From Desulfobacteraceae bacterium UBA5623 (GTDB taxonomy: Bacteria; Desulfobacterota; DSM-4660; Desulfatiglandales; Desulfatiglandaceae), in NCBI GenBank assembly GCA_002424495.1, contig DIKH01000168.1, positions 1,064 to 7,188 of the forward strand: 6,125 bases of DNA, given 5' to 3'. Positions within the stretch are counted from its first letter, which is position 1. Every line of letters starts with the position of its first letter. The notes below the pieces were generated by a model that was not told where the DNA came from, did no database searches, and was given only the letters and a program-made list of their open reading frames with translations. Made by a program: the position numbers and the translations under genes. Positions 1 through 5,129 of the stretch are shown here, piece after piece.

Positions 1-690
1 TCCCACGGTTTTTCCATTGTCTACAAGGACCAGACAGGGGTGATCCCGCCTGATAATGTAGACGTTATCCTGGTTGCGCCAAAGGGCTCAGGAACAAATG
101 TCCGCAGGAACTTTTTAGATGGCAGCGGCATAAACTCAAGCTTTGCCATCCATCAGGATTACACTGGCAGGGCAAAAGAGAGGACACTGGCCCTGGGAAT
201 CGCCATAGGCTCGGGCTATTTGTTCCCCACAACATTTGAGCAGGAGGTCTTCAGCGATCTTACAGGTGAGCGCGGCGTGCTGATGGGGTGTCTGGCCGGC
301 ACAATGGAGGCCCAGTATAATATCCTGAGAAAGAACGGACACTCACCCAGCGAGGCATTTAATGAGACTGTTGAGGAGCTGACACAGAGCCTTATCCGGC
401 TTGTGGGCGAAAACGGCATGGACTGGATGTTCGCCAACTGCAGCACCACGGCCCAGAGGGGCGCATTGGACTGGGCCCCCAAATTCAGGGATGCGGTCGC
501 CCCTGTGTTTGAGGATCTCTACAATCGCGTCAAGACCGGAAAAGAGACAAAGAGGGTCCTTGAGGCCAACAGCGCACCGGACTATCTGGTAAAGCTTAGA
601 AAAGAGCTGGACGAGATCAAAAATTCCGAAATGTGGAAGGCAGGCGCGGCAGTCAGGGCATTGAGGCCAGAAAACAGGAAAAAGAAATAG
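1..690 (+). CDS. ilvC: Ketol-acid reductoisomerase, 3' part (5' end outside window)
   Basis: This is the last 229 residues of acetohydroxyacid isomeroreductase, which converts acetolactate and acetohydroxybutyrate to the dihydroxy acids of valine and isoleucine synthesis, using NADPH and Mg2+. The frame is open from base 1 (starting SHGFSIVYKD), so the GTG at 40 is internal. The N-terminal NADPH-binding Rossmann part, roughly the first 110-120 residues, is cut off by the window edge. The visible part carries the metal-site residues of the knotted helical domain: D86 and E90 (SDLTGER), E122 and E126 (FNETVEEL), and the substrate serine S148 (NCSTTAQRGALDW). Stretches such as AIGSGY, TTFE, SPSEAFNETVEE and the ending LRPENR match yeast Ilv5/plant-like enzymes better than the usual E. 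coli or short bacterial forms. It is followed 17 bases later by leuB, so the two probably form one branched-chain amino-acid operon. Confidence 0.95.
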   Translation, partial: SHGFSIVYKDQTGVIPPDNVDVILVAPKGSGTNVRRNFLDGSGINSSFAIHQDYTGRAKERTLALGIAIGSGYLFPTTFEQEVFSDLTGERGVLMGCLAGTMEAQYNILRKNGHSPSEAFNETVEELTQSLIRLVGENGMDWMFANCSTTAQRGALDWAPKFRDAVAPVFEDLYNRVKTGKETKRVLEANSAPDYLVKLRKELDEIKNSEMWKAGAAVRALRPENRKKK

Positions 691-707
691 TCTCATAAGG
701 AATAACC

Positions 708-1766
708 ATGTCCAACCAATACAATATCGCCGTTATCCCGGGAGACGGAACAGGCCCTGAGGTCGTGGCCGAGGCGGTCAAGACGTTAAAGGCCATATCA
801 AAAAAATGTGATGTCGGATTTCAATTCAAGGAATATGGCCTTGGAGGAGACCTCTATCTCAAAAAGGGGGTATTGCTTCCGGACAATGTCCTGGAAGAAC
901 TGCGGGCAACAGACGCAATACTCCTGGGGGCCATAGGTCACCCCGGAGTCAAGCCCGGCATCCTTGAAAAAGAGATCCTACTCAATCTACGCTTCAAGCT
1001 GGATCTCTACATTAACCTCAGACCGGTGACTCTCTTTGACGGCGTAGACACCCCTTTAAAAGACAAGGGACCCGAAGACATTGATTTTGTCGTAGTAAGG
1101 GAGAACACCGAGGGTGTGTACGCGGGCGGCGGCGGATTTCTGAAAAAAGGAACCCCGGACGAGGTGGCCATACAGGAGTCCATCAACACCAGGAAGGGGG
1201 TTGAGCGCTGCATCCGCTATGCATTCGAGACGTGCAGGAAGAGAAACAAAAGAAAACTCCTGACCCTGTGCGCCAAGACCAATGTCCTGGTCTATGAATC
1301 GGATCTCTGGGAAAGGGTCTTTAACGAAGTCCACAAGGACTATCCGGATATCAACACAAATTACATGCACGTGGATGCCACGTGCATGTGGATGATAAAA
1401 AACCCTGAGCAGTTTGACGTGATTGTCACGGGAAATATGTTCGGAGATATCATAACCGATATAGGAGCCATTATTCAGGGGGGCCTGGGTATTGCAGCAG
1501 GCGGCAACATTAACCCCGAAGGGGCGGCGATGTTCGAGCCCATCGGCGGCTCGGCACCCAAATATGCGGGGCAAAACATCATCAATCCCCTGGCGGCCAT
1601 ATGTTCAGCCCAGATGATGCTGGACCACCTGGAAGAGCACGAAGGGGCCTCGATCCTGCTGGATGCAATTAAAAAGGTAGTCAAAAACGACATCAAAGGC
1701 CTGGATGCCGGAAACATGGGCCATGGCACAAAAGAGGTAGGCGACCTGGTTGCAGGCTATATTTGA
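708..1766 (+). CDS. leuB: 3-isopropylmalate dehydrogenase (beta-decarboxylating dehydrogenase family)
   Basis: A complete 352-residue protein of normal family length. It should oxidise and decarboxylate 3-isopropylmalate to 2-oxoisocaproate in leucine synthesis in the cytoplasm. Visible family features are IPGDGTGPEV at 10-19, the substrate helix with L91, L92 and R95 followed by NLRP (R105), RENTEGVYAG at 131-140 with Y138, catalytic K190 (AKTNVL), D223 (HVDATCM), the metal aspartates D247 and D251 (NMFGDIITD), and the cofactor loop GGSAPKYAG at 280-288. The two leucines in the substrate helix fit recognition of an isopropyl group and resemble actinobacterial LeuB. The cofactor loop is odd: K285-Y286 occupy the places of Asp-Ile, as in NADP-dependent isocitrate dehydrogenase. 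An RBS (AAGGA, 697-701) lies 6 bases before the ATG. Other oxidative decarboxylases (isocitrate, tartrate, homoisocitrate) are possible, but the ilvC neighbour favours LeuB. Confidence 0.85.
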   Translation: MSNQYNIAVIPGDGTGPEVVAEAVKTLKAISKKCDVGFQFKEYGLGGDLYLKKGVLLPDNVLEELRATDAILLGAIGHPGVKPGILEKEILLNLRFKLDLYINLRPVTLFDGVDTPLKDKGPEDIDFVVVRENTEGVYAGGGGFLKKGTPDEVAIQESINTRKGVERCIRYAFETCRKRNKRKLLTLCAKTNVLVYESDLWERVFNEVHKDYPDINTNYMHVDATCMWMIKNPEQFDVIVTGNMFGDIITDIGAIIQGGLGIAAGGNINPEGAAMFEPIGGSAPKYAGQNIINPLAAICSAQMMLDHLEEHEGASILLDAIKKVVKNDIKGLDAGNMGHGTKEVGDLVAGYI

Positions 1767-1786
1767 AACGGAGTAACGATGATTCA

Positions 1787-1828
1787 GGTGGAAGACTGAA
1801 GGCCGAAGGCTCCCTTCAGTCTTCCATC
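1787..1828. repeat. Strong hairpin built on GAAGRCY heptads between leuB and the TA pair
   Basis: Bases 1789-1802 are perfectly complementary to 1813-1826, and the stem extends through one G-T and one G-C pair to 1787/1828. The loop is 10 bases. The left arm and loop read as three tandem heptads, GAAGACT, GAAGGCC and GAAGGCT (1791-1811). No T tract follows on either strand, so it is not a canonical intrinsic terminator. It could slow or separate transcription of leuB from the downstream toxin-antitoxin genes, or be a dispersed repeat that marks the edge of the insertion. Confidence 0.75.
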
Positions 1829-1849
1829 AATTACGCTGGTGTTGCCCGC

Positions 1850-1855
1850 AGGAGG
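1850..1855 (+). promoter_or_regulatory. Ribosome binding site that fixes the mntA start
   Basis: AGGAGG sits 6 bases before the ATG at 1862. The frame stays open upstream to a TTG at 1763 that overlaps the leuB stop, but those extra 33 codons run through the hairpin arms and look unlike coding sequence. The near-perfect Shine-Dalgarno site therefore decides for ATG 1862. Confidence 0.8.
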
Positions 1856-1861
1856 CTAATC

Positions 1862-2152
1862 ATGTTGAAAAAAGATGAGATCCTGAATTTTCTCAAGCAA
1901 CACAAGCAAGACATCGAAACACGTTTTTCCGTTAAACGCATTGGTTTATTCGGTTCTGTCCTTCGTGATTCTGCCTCCGATAAAAGCGACGTTGACATCC
2001 TGGTCGAGTTGACTAATCCAACCTTCGATCACTATATGGATCTGAAGTTCTTCCTGGAAGATCAGCTTGGACATCCCGTTGACTTGGTTTTAATTGATTC
2101 ATTGAAGCCGCGACTCAAACCTATCATCACCAGCGAGGCAGCTTATGTCTAG
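1862..2152 (+). CDS. mntA: MntA-type minimal nucleotidyltransferase antitoxin
   Basis: A 96-residue minimal nucleotidyltransferase starting MLKKDEILNF. It carries the hallmark GS-x10-DxD motif: G31-S32, then D43 and D45 (SDVDILVE), with a third acidic residue at D74 (PVDLVLID). In characterised MntA-HepT (type VII) toxin-antitoxin pairs, this enzyme transfers AMP from ATP onto a tyrosine next to the toxin active site and so neutralises HepT. All residues needed for that chemistry are visible here, so the antitoxin is predicted to be active. Its last 8 bases overlap the start of hepT, which implies translational coupling. The base composition is a little more AT-rich than leuB. The placement between an amino-acid operon and repeat debris is typical of an acquired accessory module. 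Confidence 0.9.
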   Translation: MLKKDEILNFLKQHKQDIETRFSVKRIGLFGSVLRDSASDKSDVDILVELTNPTFDHYMDLKFFLEDQLGHPVDLVLIDSLKPRLKPIITSEAAYV

Positions 2153-2486
2153 GGACTATCGCCTTTATCTTGATGATATTTTGGAGGCCATTCATCAAAT
2201 TCGAACTTATGTGGCGGACCGGGACGAGGAATCTTTTGCCACAGATAGGAAGACACAGGACGCGGTAATTCGAAACCTTGAGATCATTGGTGAAGCGGCA
2301 GGAAGACTTCCGGAACAGATCCAAAAGGCTGGTCCTGATGTAGATTGGCGCAAAATTAAAGGCTTGCGCAACATCCTTATACATGAATATTTCGGTATCA
2401 ATCTTTCCATCATATGGGATGTGGTTGAAAGCAAATTGGATCCCCTGGAAAAAGCTTGTCTAAGACTTTTAGAAGAAGGTGCCTGA
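2145..2486 (+). CDS. hepT: HepT-type HEPN RNase toxin
   Basis: A 113-residue all-helical HEPN protein of the HepT (DUF86) family. The ribonuclease motif R-x4-H-x-Y is complete in RNILIHEY: R75, H80 and Y82. R and H form the composite RNase active site of the HEPN dimer, and the tyrosine is the residue that MntA modifies with AMP in studied homologues. The N-terminal part (YLDDILEAIHQI) and the middle (DAVIRNLEIIGEAAGRLP) match the usual family pattern of first helix and conserved NLEIIGEA helix. The start ATG lies inside the last codons of mntA, so production of toxin and antitoxin is coupled, antitoxin first. No frameshift or missing key residue is visible, so the pair is predicted to be functional. 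Confidence 0.92.
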   Translation: MSRDYRLYLDDILEAIHQIRTYVADRDEESFATDRKTQDAVIRNLEIIGEAAGRLPEQIQKAGPDVDWRKIKGLRNILIHEYFGINLSIIWDVVESKLDPLEKACLRLLEEGA

Positions 2487-2604
2487 CCTAACGACAAAAA
2501 GTTTCGAGGTGTGCGGATACACAATCTGTCGGTGGAATCAGGTCTTATGAAACGACAAACCTTGCAGCAGTAAAGTCGGTAGCATGGCCCGTCAGGGCCT
2601 GGAA

Positions 2605-2643
2605 TTTTTCTGATCCTGCATTTTTCTTTCAGGATCAGAAAAA
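2605..2643. repeat. Perfect 14-bp inverted repeat with T/A ends
   Basis: TTTTTCTGATCCTG at 2605-2618 is the exact reverse complement of 2630-2643, around an 11-base loop. After a 6-base bulge the pairing can resume with GGGC 2595-2598 against GCCC 2644-2647. The T and A runs lie inside the stem and no extra T tract follows, so it is symmetric for both strands and is not a standard terminator. It may be a small palindromic element or an RNA-processing or boundary hairpin. Confidence 0.7.
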
Positions 2644-2658
2644 GCCCAACACAAACCC

Positions 2659-2685
2659 CTTGGCGTTCTTCGCGTCTTGGCGGTT
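2659..2685. repeat. Degenerate tandem repeat of CTTSGCGT units
   Basis: Three adjacent units can be read: CTTGGCGTT (2659-2667), CTTCGCGT (2668-2675) and CTTGGCGGTT (2676-2685). The units differ by one or two bases. From memory, similar strings of CTTNGCG units occur between genes in many environmental bacteria, but no function can be read from the sequence. Confidence 0.5.
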
Positions 2686-2775
2686 AACAATATGTTTGCA
2701 CAGAAACATTATTTACACGCACAGGTCGAAGAGTTTGGTTAACATGGGAGGTGCCAGTATATCGGGAAAAAAGAC

Positions 2776-3099
2776 ATGGCGGAAAAGCTTGGAAAGGTCA
2801 AACCAACCCGCTATCTAAATGATCTGGTGCGTAAAATGATCGCCAATAAACTTATCGAATATACCATCCCCGATAAACCCGGAAGCAGGCTGCAAAAGTA
2901 CCGGCTTACTGATAAGGGCCGCGCCTGGTTGGCCGCAATACAGGAAAGACTAGGAGGCTGTCCGAGAATGAGATATTTTTTCCAAGATCAAGGAAGACGA
3001 AAATTTCAACCGAAGGAATACATTGAAGTATTTCGAGGATTAAAATTGAGGCCTGACGCAGCTATTGGGAAAAATAGCCATTCTCGGACAGCCTCCTAG
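2776..3099 (+). pseudogene. C-terminal winged-helix remnant of a larger protein, tail replaced by a MITE
   Basis: The first 59 codons read as the end of a winged-helix domain: a recognition-type helix (PTRYLNDLVRKMIANKLIEY), then the wing EYTIPDKPGSRLQKYRLTDKGRAWL. From family knowledge, the segment TIPDKPxSRLQKYRLT is typical of the extreme C-terminus of several-hundred-residue AlbA_2/ATP-binding or Fic-type regulators. The catalytic N-terminal parts are absent here. The frame is closed by TAA at 2740, and the ATG at 2776 has no good Shine-Dalgarno site at proper distance, so this is probably a 5'-deleted fragment. From L59 (base 2950) onward the reading frame runs into the MITE, whose own sequence adds 48 residues and whose terminal CTAG supplies the TAG stop. 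Removing the MITE plus one CTAG would restore a natural ending, ...QERLGKP followed by TGA at 3108. Confidence 0.7.
2950..3099. mobile_element. Non-autonomous MITE, 142 bp plus CTAG target duplication
   Basis: CTAG at 2950-2953 and 3096-3099 flank a 142-bp element. Including CTAG, the first 21 bases (2950-2970, GAGGCTGTCCGAGAATG after the CTAG) are exactly inverted at 3079-3099. The similarity goes on imperfectly for about 12 more bases (ATATTTTTTCC against CTATTTTTCCC). The element is too short for a transposase. Its interior holds an imperfect palindrome (CGA, AATAC 3017-3021, GTATT 3028-3032, TCG). The 4-base CTAG is either a target duplication, as known for the IS5 group (YTAR) and some IS1182-like elements, or part of the ends. 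The family of the mobilising transposase cannot be settled from this window. Confidence 0.85.
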
Positions 3100-3208
3100 G
3101 CAAGCCGTGACCGGGACGCACTGAGAACGTCCCCAAGTCCCCTCGGATATCATAATTCGGATGGAGAAGAAGACTTTGAAAAATAGAATGCTATATAGGA
3201 ATATTTTA

Positions 3209-3237
3209 TTGTAAAAGTGTTGCTAGGAGATTATAAG
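3209..3237 (+). promoter_or_regulatory. Possible sigma70-type promoter
   Basis: TTGTAA (3209-3214), a 17-base spacer, then TATAAG (3232-3237). The -10 matches 5 of 6 consensus bases and the -35 matches 4 of 6. It points toward the orphan ORF at 3379 with a leader of about 135 bases. AT-rich DNA gives such matches by chance. Confidence 0.25.
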
Positions 3238-3335
3238 ATATTTTGCAATGATTTAGGCATGTTCTAAGGGTCGAAGGCGGGCATAAGCAATTAATATCCT
3301 CATAGCGCATAGAATTAATTCGATTAATTATAAAA

Positions 3336-3364
3336 TTGACCAAAATTTTTGAAATCACTTTTAT
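3336..3364 (+). promoter_or_regulatory. Possible promoter directly before the orphan ORF
   Basis: TTGACC (3336-3341), 17 bases, then TTTTAT (3359-3364). The -35 is good (5 of 6) and the -10 fair (4 of 6). Transcription would start around 3371, only about 8 bases before the ATG at 3379. That would make the message nearly leaderless, or favour the in-frame ATG at 3427. A short AT palindrome sits immediately upstream (3313-3329) and could be an operator. Confidence 0.25.
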
Positions 3365-3378
3365 GACTATCATCCCTA

Positions 3379-3735
3379 ATGGGAAGATACTCAGAACTAC
3401 TCAATAAATTGTTGAAGTTTATAAATATGGCACCAGGAAAACAAAACCAGATCATTACCATAATAGGGACACAATTCTATCAACCAATCGCCGACCTCTG
3501 TTCTAAGCTTGTCTCTAGACGATATCAGAATTCTGACCGAGTAAGTTCAAATTACTATGAAAACGGCTACTCTGCGGCCATTATTCTTCTGTTAGCTGCA
3601 TCTATCGAGTCAATTGTTCAGCGCGATCGATATTTTTACCTGAAAATAAATCCCACATCCAAACCAAGTAACGGAGTCAGCGCATATACCAAGAATATTC
3701 TTCATTACCGGCGGTATATGTCAAGGCATGGGTGA
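3379..3735 (+). CDS. Orphan ORF, probably the N-terminal part of a truncated protein
   Basis: 118 codons with no family I can name securely. The protein looks real rather than random: it is mainly helical and has a hydrophobic helix NGYSAAIILLLAASIESIVQ at 62-81, then RDRYFYLK and a basic segment YTKNILHYRRYMS near the end. From memory, proteins with an NGYSA-hydrophobic-E-RDRY stretch run on into a second helical part with an RN-x3-H HEPN-type motif. Nothing of that kind follows here in any frame before the next gene, so a deletion after about codon 114 is plausible. ATG 3379 has no clear ribosome binding site; the in-frame ATG at 3427 is an alternative start. Codon use is AT-rich, like the protease gene 45 bases downstream. 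It may be a decayed gene or, less likely, a short intact one. Confidence 0.45.
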   Translation: MGRYSELLNKLLKFINMAPGKQNQIITIIGTQFYQPIADLCSKLVSRRYQNSDRVSSNYYENGYSAAIILLLAASIESIVQRDRYFYLKINPTSKPSNGVSAYTKNILHYRRYMSRHG

Positions 3736-3780
3736 CCCCATTTCTTTGCATTTCTTATGTTCAGATGAAGAGGCATTATA

Positions 3781-5016
3781 ATGATTAATAATATTGCTCG
3801 TTCAACGAATTTATTCCCTTTATTATATTTTGTTACGGCTCTTTCCATTATGGGCTGTCAATCAACTATTAAAGTACATATAACATCCGATCCTCTTGGT
3901 GCCAATATTTATTATGGAACAACTCCAAGCGATCTAAAATATGCGGGGACCACGCCTAAAGAAGAATCTTTTACAGGTTACCAACCATATTGGCTGCCAG
4001 GGTATTATCAATTCAAAAAAGAGGGTTTTTTAGACTCTGAAATTATATATAAGGAACAGTCCCCTGTTAACACAGATAGACTTGTATGGACACAACTTAT
4101 ACAACTGCCTTCAACTACAATAAAATGTTATATAGCGTCCGATCCTTTTGGTGCCAATATTTATTATGGAACAACTCCAAGCGATCTAAAATATGCGGGG
4201 ACTACGCCGAAAGAAGAATCTTTTACAGGTTACCAACCATCTTGGGCGCCAGGGTATTATCAATTCAAAAAAGAGGGTTTTTTAGACTCTAAAATTATAT
4301 TTAAGGAACAGTCCCCTGTTAACACAGATAGAACGATAAGAATAAAACTTGAACCCATTGTGGAAAAGTCTATCCCGAGAGTTAATATGAAAAGCTTTGG
4401 GACTGCTTGGCCGATAGGGTACGGATATCTTGTTACTAATTCTCATGTAATTCAAGAGTGTGACAATATATATATTATCTTACAGGACGGGACAGCTACT
4501 TCGGCAGAAGTTAAAATTAATGATAAAGCAAATGACATCGCCGTATTGAGAGCAAATGACATATACAAGTTGCCTCCGGCGATCCCATTAGGAAAAATTT
4601 CCGCCACCTTGGGAACAAATGTTTTCACAATAGGCTACCCAACTCCTGATATACTTGGAACATCTCCTAAATTGACATCTGGCATAGTTAGTTCTGCAAA
4701 GGGTATAAAAGATGATCCTCGCTTTTACCAAATAACAGTACCAATACAACCTGGTAATAGTGGTGGCCCTCTTTTGAATATGAAGGGTGAAGCAATTGGA
4801 ATTGTTAATTCATCAGTTGATGCGTTATATTTTTTGGAAAATGTCGGGAGATTGCCAGAAAATGTTAACTTCGCCATAAAATCACAATACATTGAAATAT
4901 TGTTGCAATCGCTTCCTCAAAAAACACAACCAAAATTTTTACACGTGAAGAAAGATAGCTTAGAAGAGTTGAGCAAACGACTTTCTGGCTCAATTTTAAT
5001 GATTGTTGCACATTAA
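3781..5016 (+). CDS. Lipoprotein with two PEGA-like modules and a trypsin-like serine protease domain
   Basis: 411 residues. Residues 1-26 form a lipoprotein signal peptide with a hydrophobic core (LFPLLYFVTALSIMGC) and lipobox cysteine C26. The +2 residue is Q, so outer-membrane sorting with a periplasmic or surface location is expected. Residues 30-113 and 114-197 are two copies of a PEGA-like beta module (SDPxGANIYYGTTPSDLKYAGTTP). The C-terminal domain (about 200-380) is an S1-type protease with all triad residues: H222 (LVTNSHVI), D252 (NDIAVL) and S327 (GNSGGP). There is no PDZ domain, unlike DegP/HtrA. The PEGA-like part may bind cell wall or surface ligands and position the protease; this is inference. 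The Shine-Dalgarno-like AAGAGG (3768-3773) lies 7 bases before the ATG. The gene is much more AT-rich than leuB, which suggests transfer. The substrate is unknown. Confidence 0.85.
   Translation: MINNIARSTNLFPLLYFVTALSIMGCQSTIKVHITSDPLGANIYYGTTPSDLKYAGTTPKEESFTGYQPYWLPGYYQFKKEGFLDSEIIYKEQSPVNTDRLVWTQLIQLPSTTIKCYIASDPFGANIYYGTTPSDLKYAGTTPKEESFTGYQPSWAPGYYQFKKEGFLDSKIIFKEQSPVNTDRTIRIKLEPIVEKSIPRVNMKSFGTAWPIGYGYLVTNSHVIQECDNIYIILQDGTATSAEVKINDKANDIAVLRANDIYKLPPAIPLGKISATLGTNVFTIGYPTPDILGTSPKLTSGIVSSAKGIKDDPRFYQITVPIQPGNSGGPLLNMKGEAIGIVNSSVDALYFLENVGRLPENVNFAIKSQYIEILLQSLPQKTQPKFLHVKKDSLEELSKRLSGSILMIVAH
3868..4332 (+). repeat. 252-bp tandem duplication inside the protease gene
   Basis: Unit 1 (from 3868) and unit 2 (from 4120) repeat with a period of 252 bases, exactly 84 codons, so the frame is kept. 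Over 3901-4082 against 4153-4334 I count 7 differences in 182 bases before the copies diverge: two silent changes (ACC/ACT, CCT/CCG), and the replacements Y to S, L to A, E to K and Y to F. The high identity points to a recent duplication or ongoing gene conversion. Confidence 0.9.
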
Positions 5017-5114
5017 TTAAGTTTTGCGAAGGCATGAGTGTCAGGCCTACACAGTTGACATCTCTATCCTTGAAAAGTTTTCGCAATTACGCCTTTCAAA
5101 AAGACTTCGCTTGT

Positions 5115-5119
5115 GAAGG
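5115..5119 (+). promoter_or_regulatory. Ribosome binding site supporting the internal start of the nuclease gene
   Basis: GAAGG at 5115-5119 is 10 bases before ATG 5130. The more upstream in-frame ATG at 5034 also has a GAAGG (5028-5032), but only one base away, which is too close to use. This favours the start at 5130. Confidence 0.5.
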
Positions 5120-5129
5120 CGGCGGCCAA

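Larger units (their letters stand above)
2487..2742. other. Intergenic stretch without a gene, holding several inverted and tandem repeats
   Basis: I find no credible coding region here. It contains a short GC hairpin (GGCCC 2586-2590, GGGCC 2595-2599) followed five bases later by T5 (2605-2609), which could act as a weak terminator for the toxin-antitoxin transcript. It also contains the larger inverted repeat 2605-2643 and the tandem CTTGGCG track 2659-2685, listed separately. The last ~30 bases, in frame with the winged-helix remnant, read AQVEEFG before a TAA at 2740. That may be decayed coding sequence of the same lost gene. Confidence 0.5.
3100..3378. other. Gene-free stretch with a composition change
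   Basis: I see no credible gene. The first 40 bases are GC-rich and hold a small hairpin, GGGACG 3113-3118 with CGTCCC 3128-3133, in a context (GGGACG...AACGTCCCC) that recalls REP-like dispersed hairpins. From about 3165 the sequence turns strongly AT-rich. A 17-codon ATG frame at 3161-3214 has no ribosome binding site and no recognisable content. AATTAAT 3313-3319 and ATTAATT 3323-3329 form a 7-3-7 palindrome just before a possible promoter, but in such AT-rich DNA this may be chance. Confidence 0.5.

Noticed and set aside
1056..1574. Long minus-strand open frame across leuB
   Set aside because: It is the antisense shadow of a well-conserved dehydrogenase, with no recognisable protein content or start signal.
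1763..1861. Longer N-terminus for the MntA gene from TTG 1763
   Set aside because: The added codons run through the palindromic hairpin, while AGGAGG six bases before ATG 1862 gives a strong start and a family-typical N-terminus.
2484..2560. Integron attC-like site (CCTAAC after the hepT stop)
   Set aside because: The matching GTTRRRY right-hand core and paired arms are missing. Only scattered short complementarity (TGACCT/AGGTC, CGACA/TGTCG) is present.
3723..5040. Near direct repeat AAGGCATGRGTG flanking the protease gene (3723-3734 and 5029-5040)
   Set aside because: An 11-of-12 match is expected many times by chance in a 6-kb window, and there is no other sign of a mobile unit.
5055..5083. 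Promoter from the perfect TTGACA at 5055-5060
   Set aside because: No acceptable -10 lies 16-18 bases downstream (TTTTCG at the 17-base position).
4865..5086. Minus-strand open frame over the end of the protease gene
   Set aside because: It overlaps conserved coding sequence and has no ribosome binding site or recognisable content.
5034..5129. Start of the nuclease gene at ATG 5034
   Set aside because: The only purine-rich site is one base before the ATG, and the 32 extra residues are unlike the conserved domain. It cannot be excluded fully.
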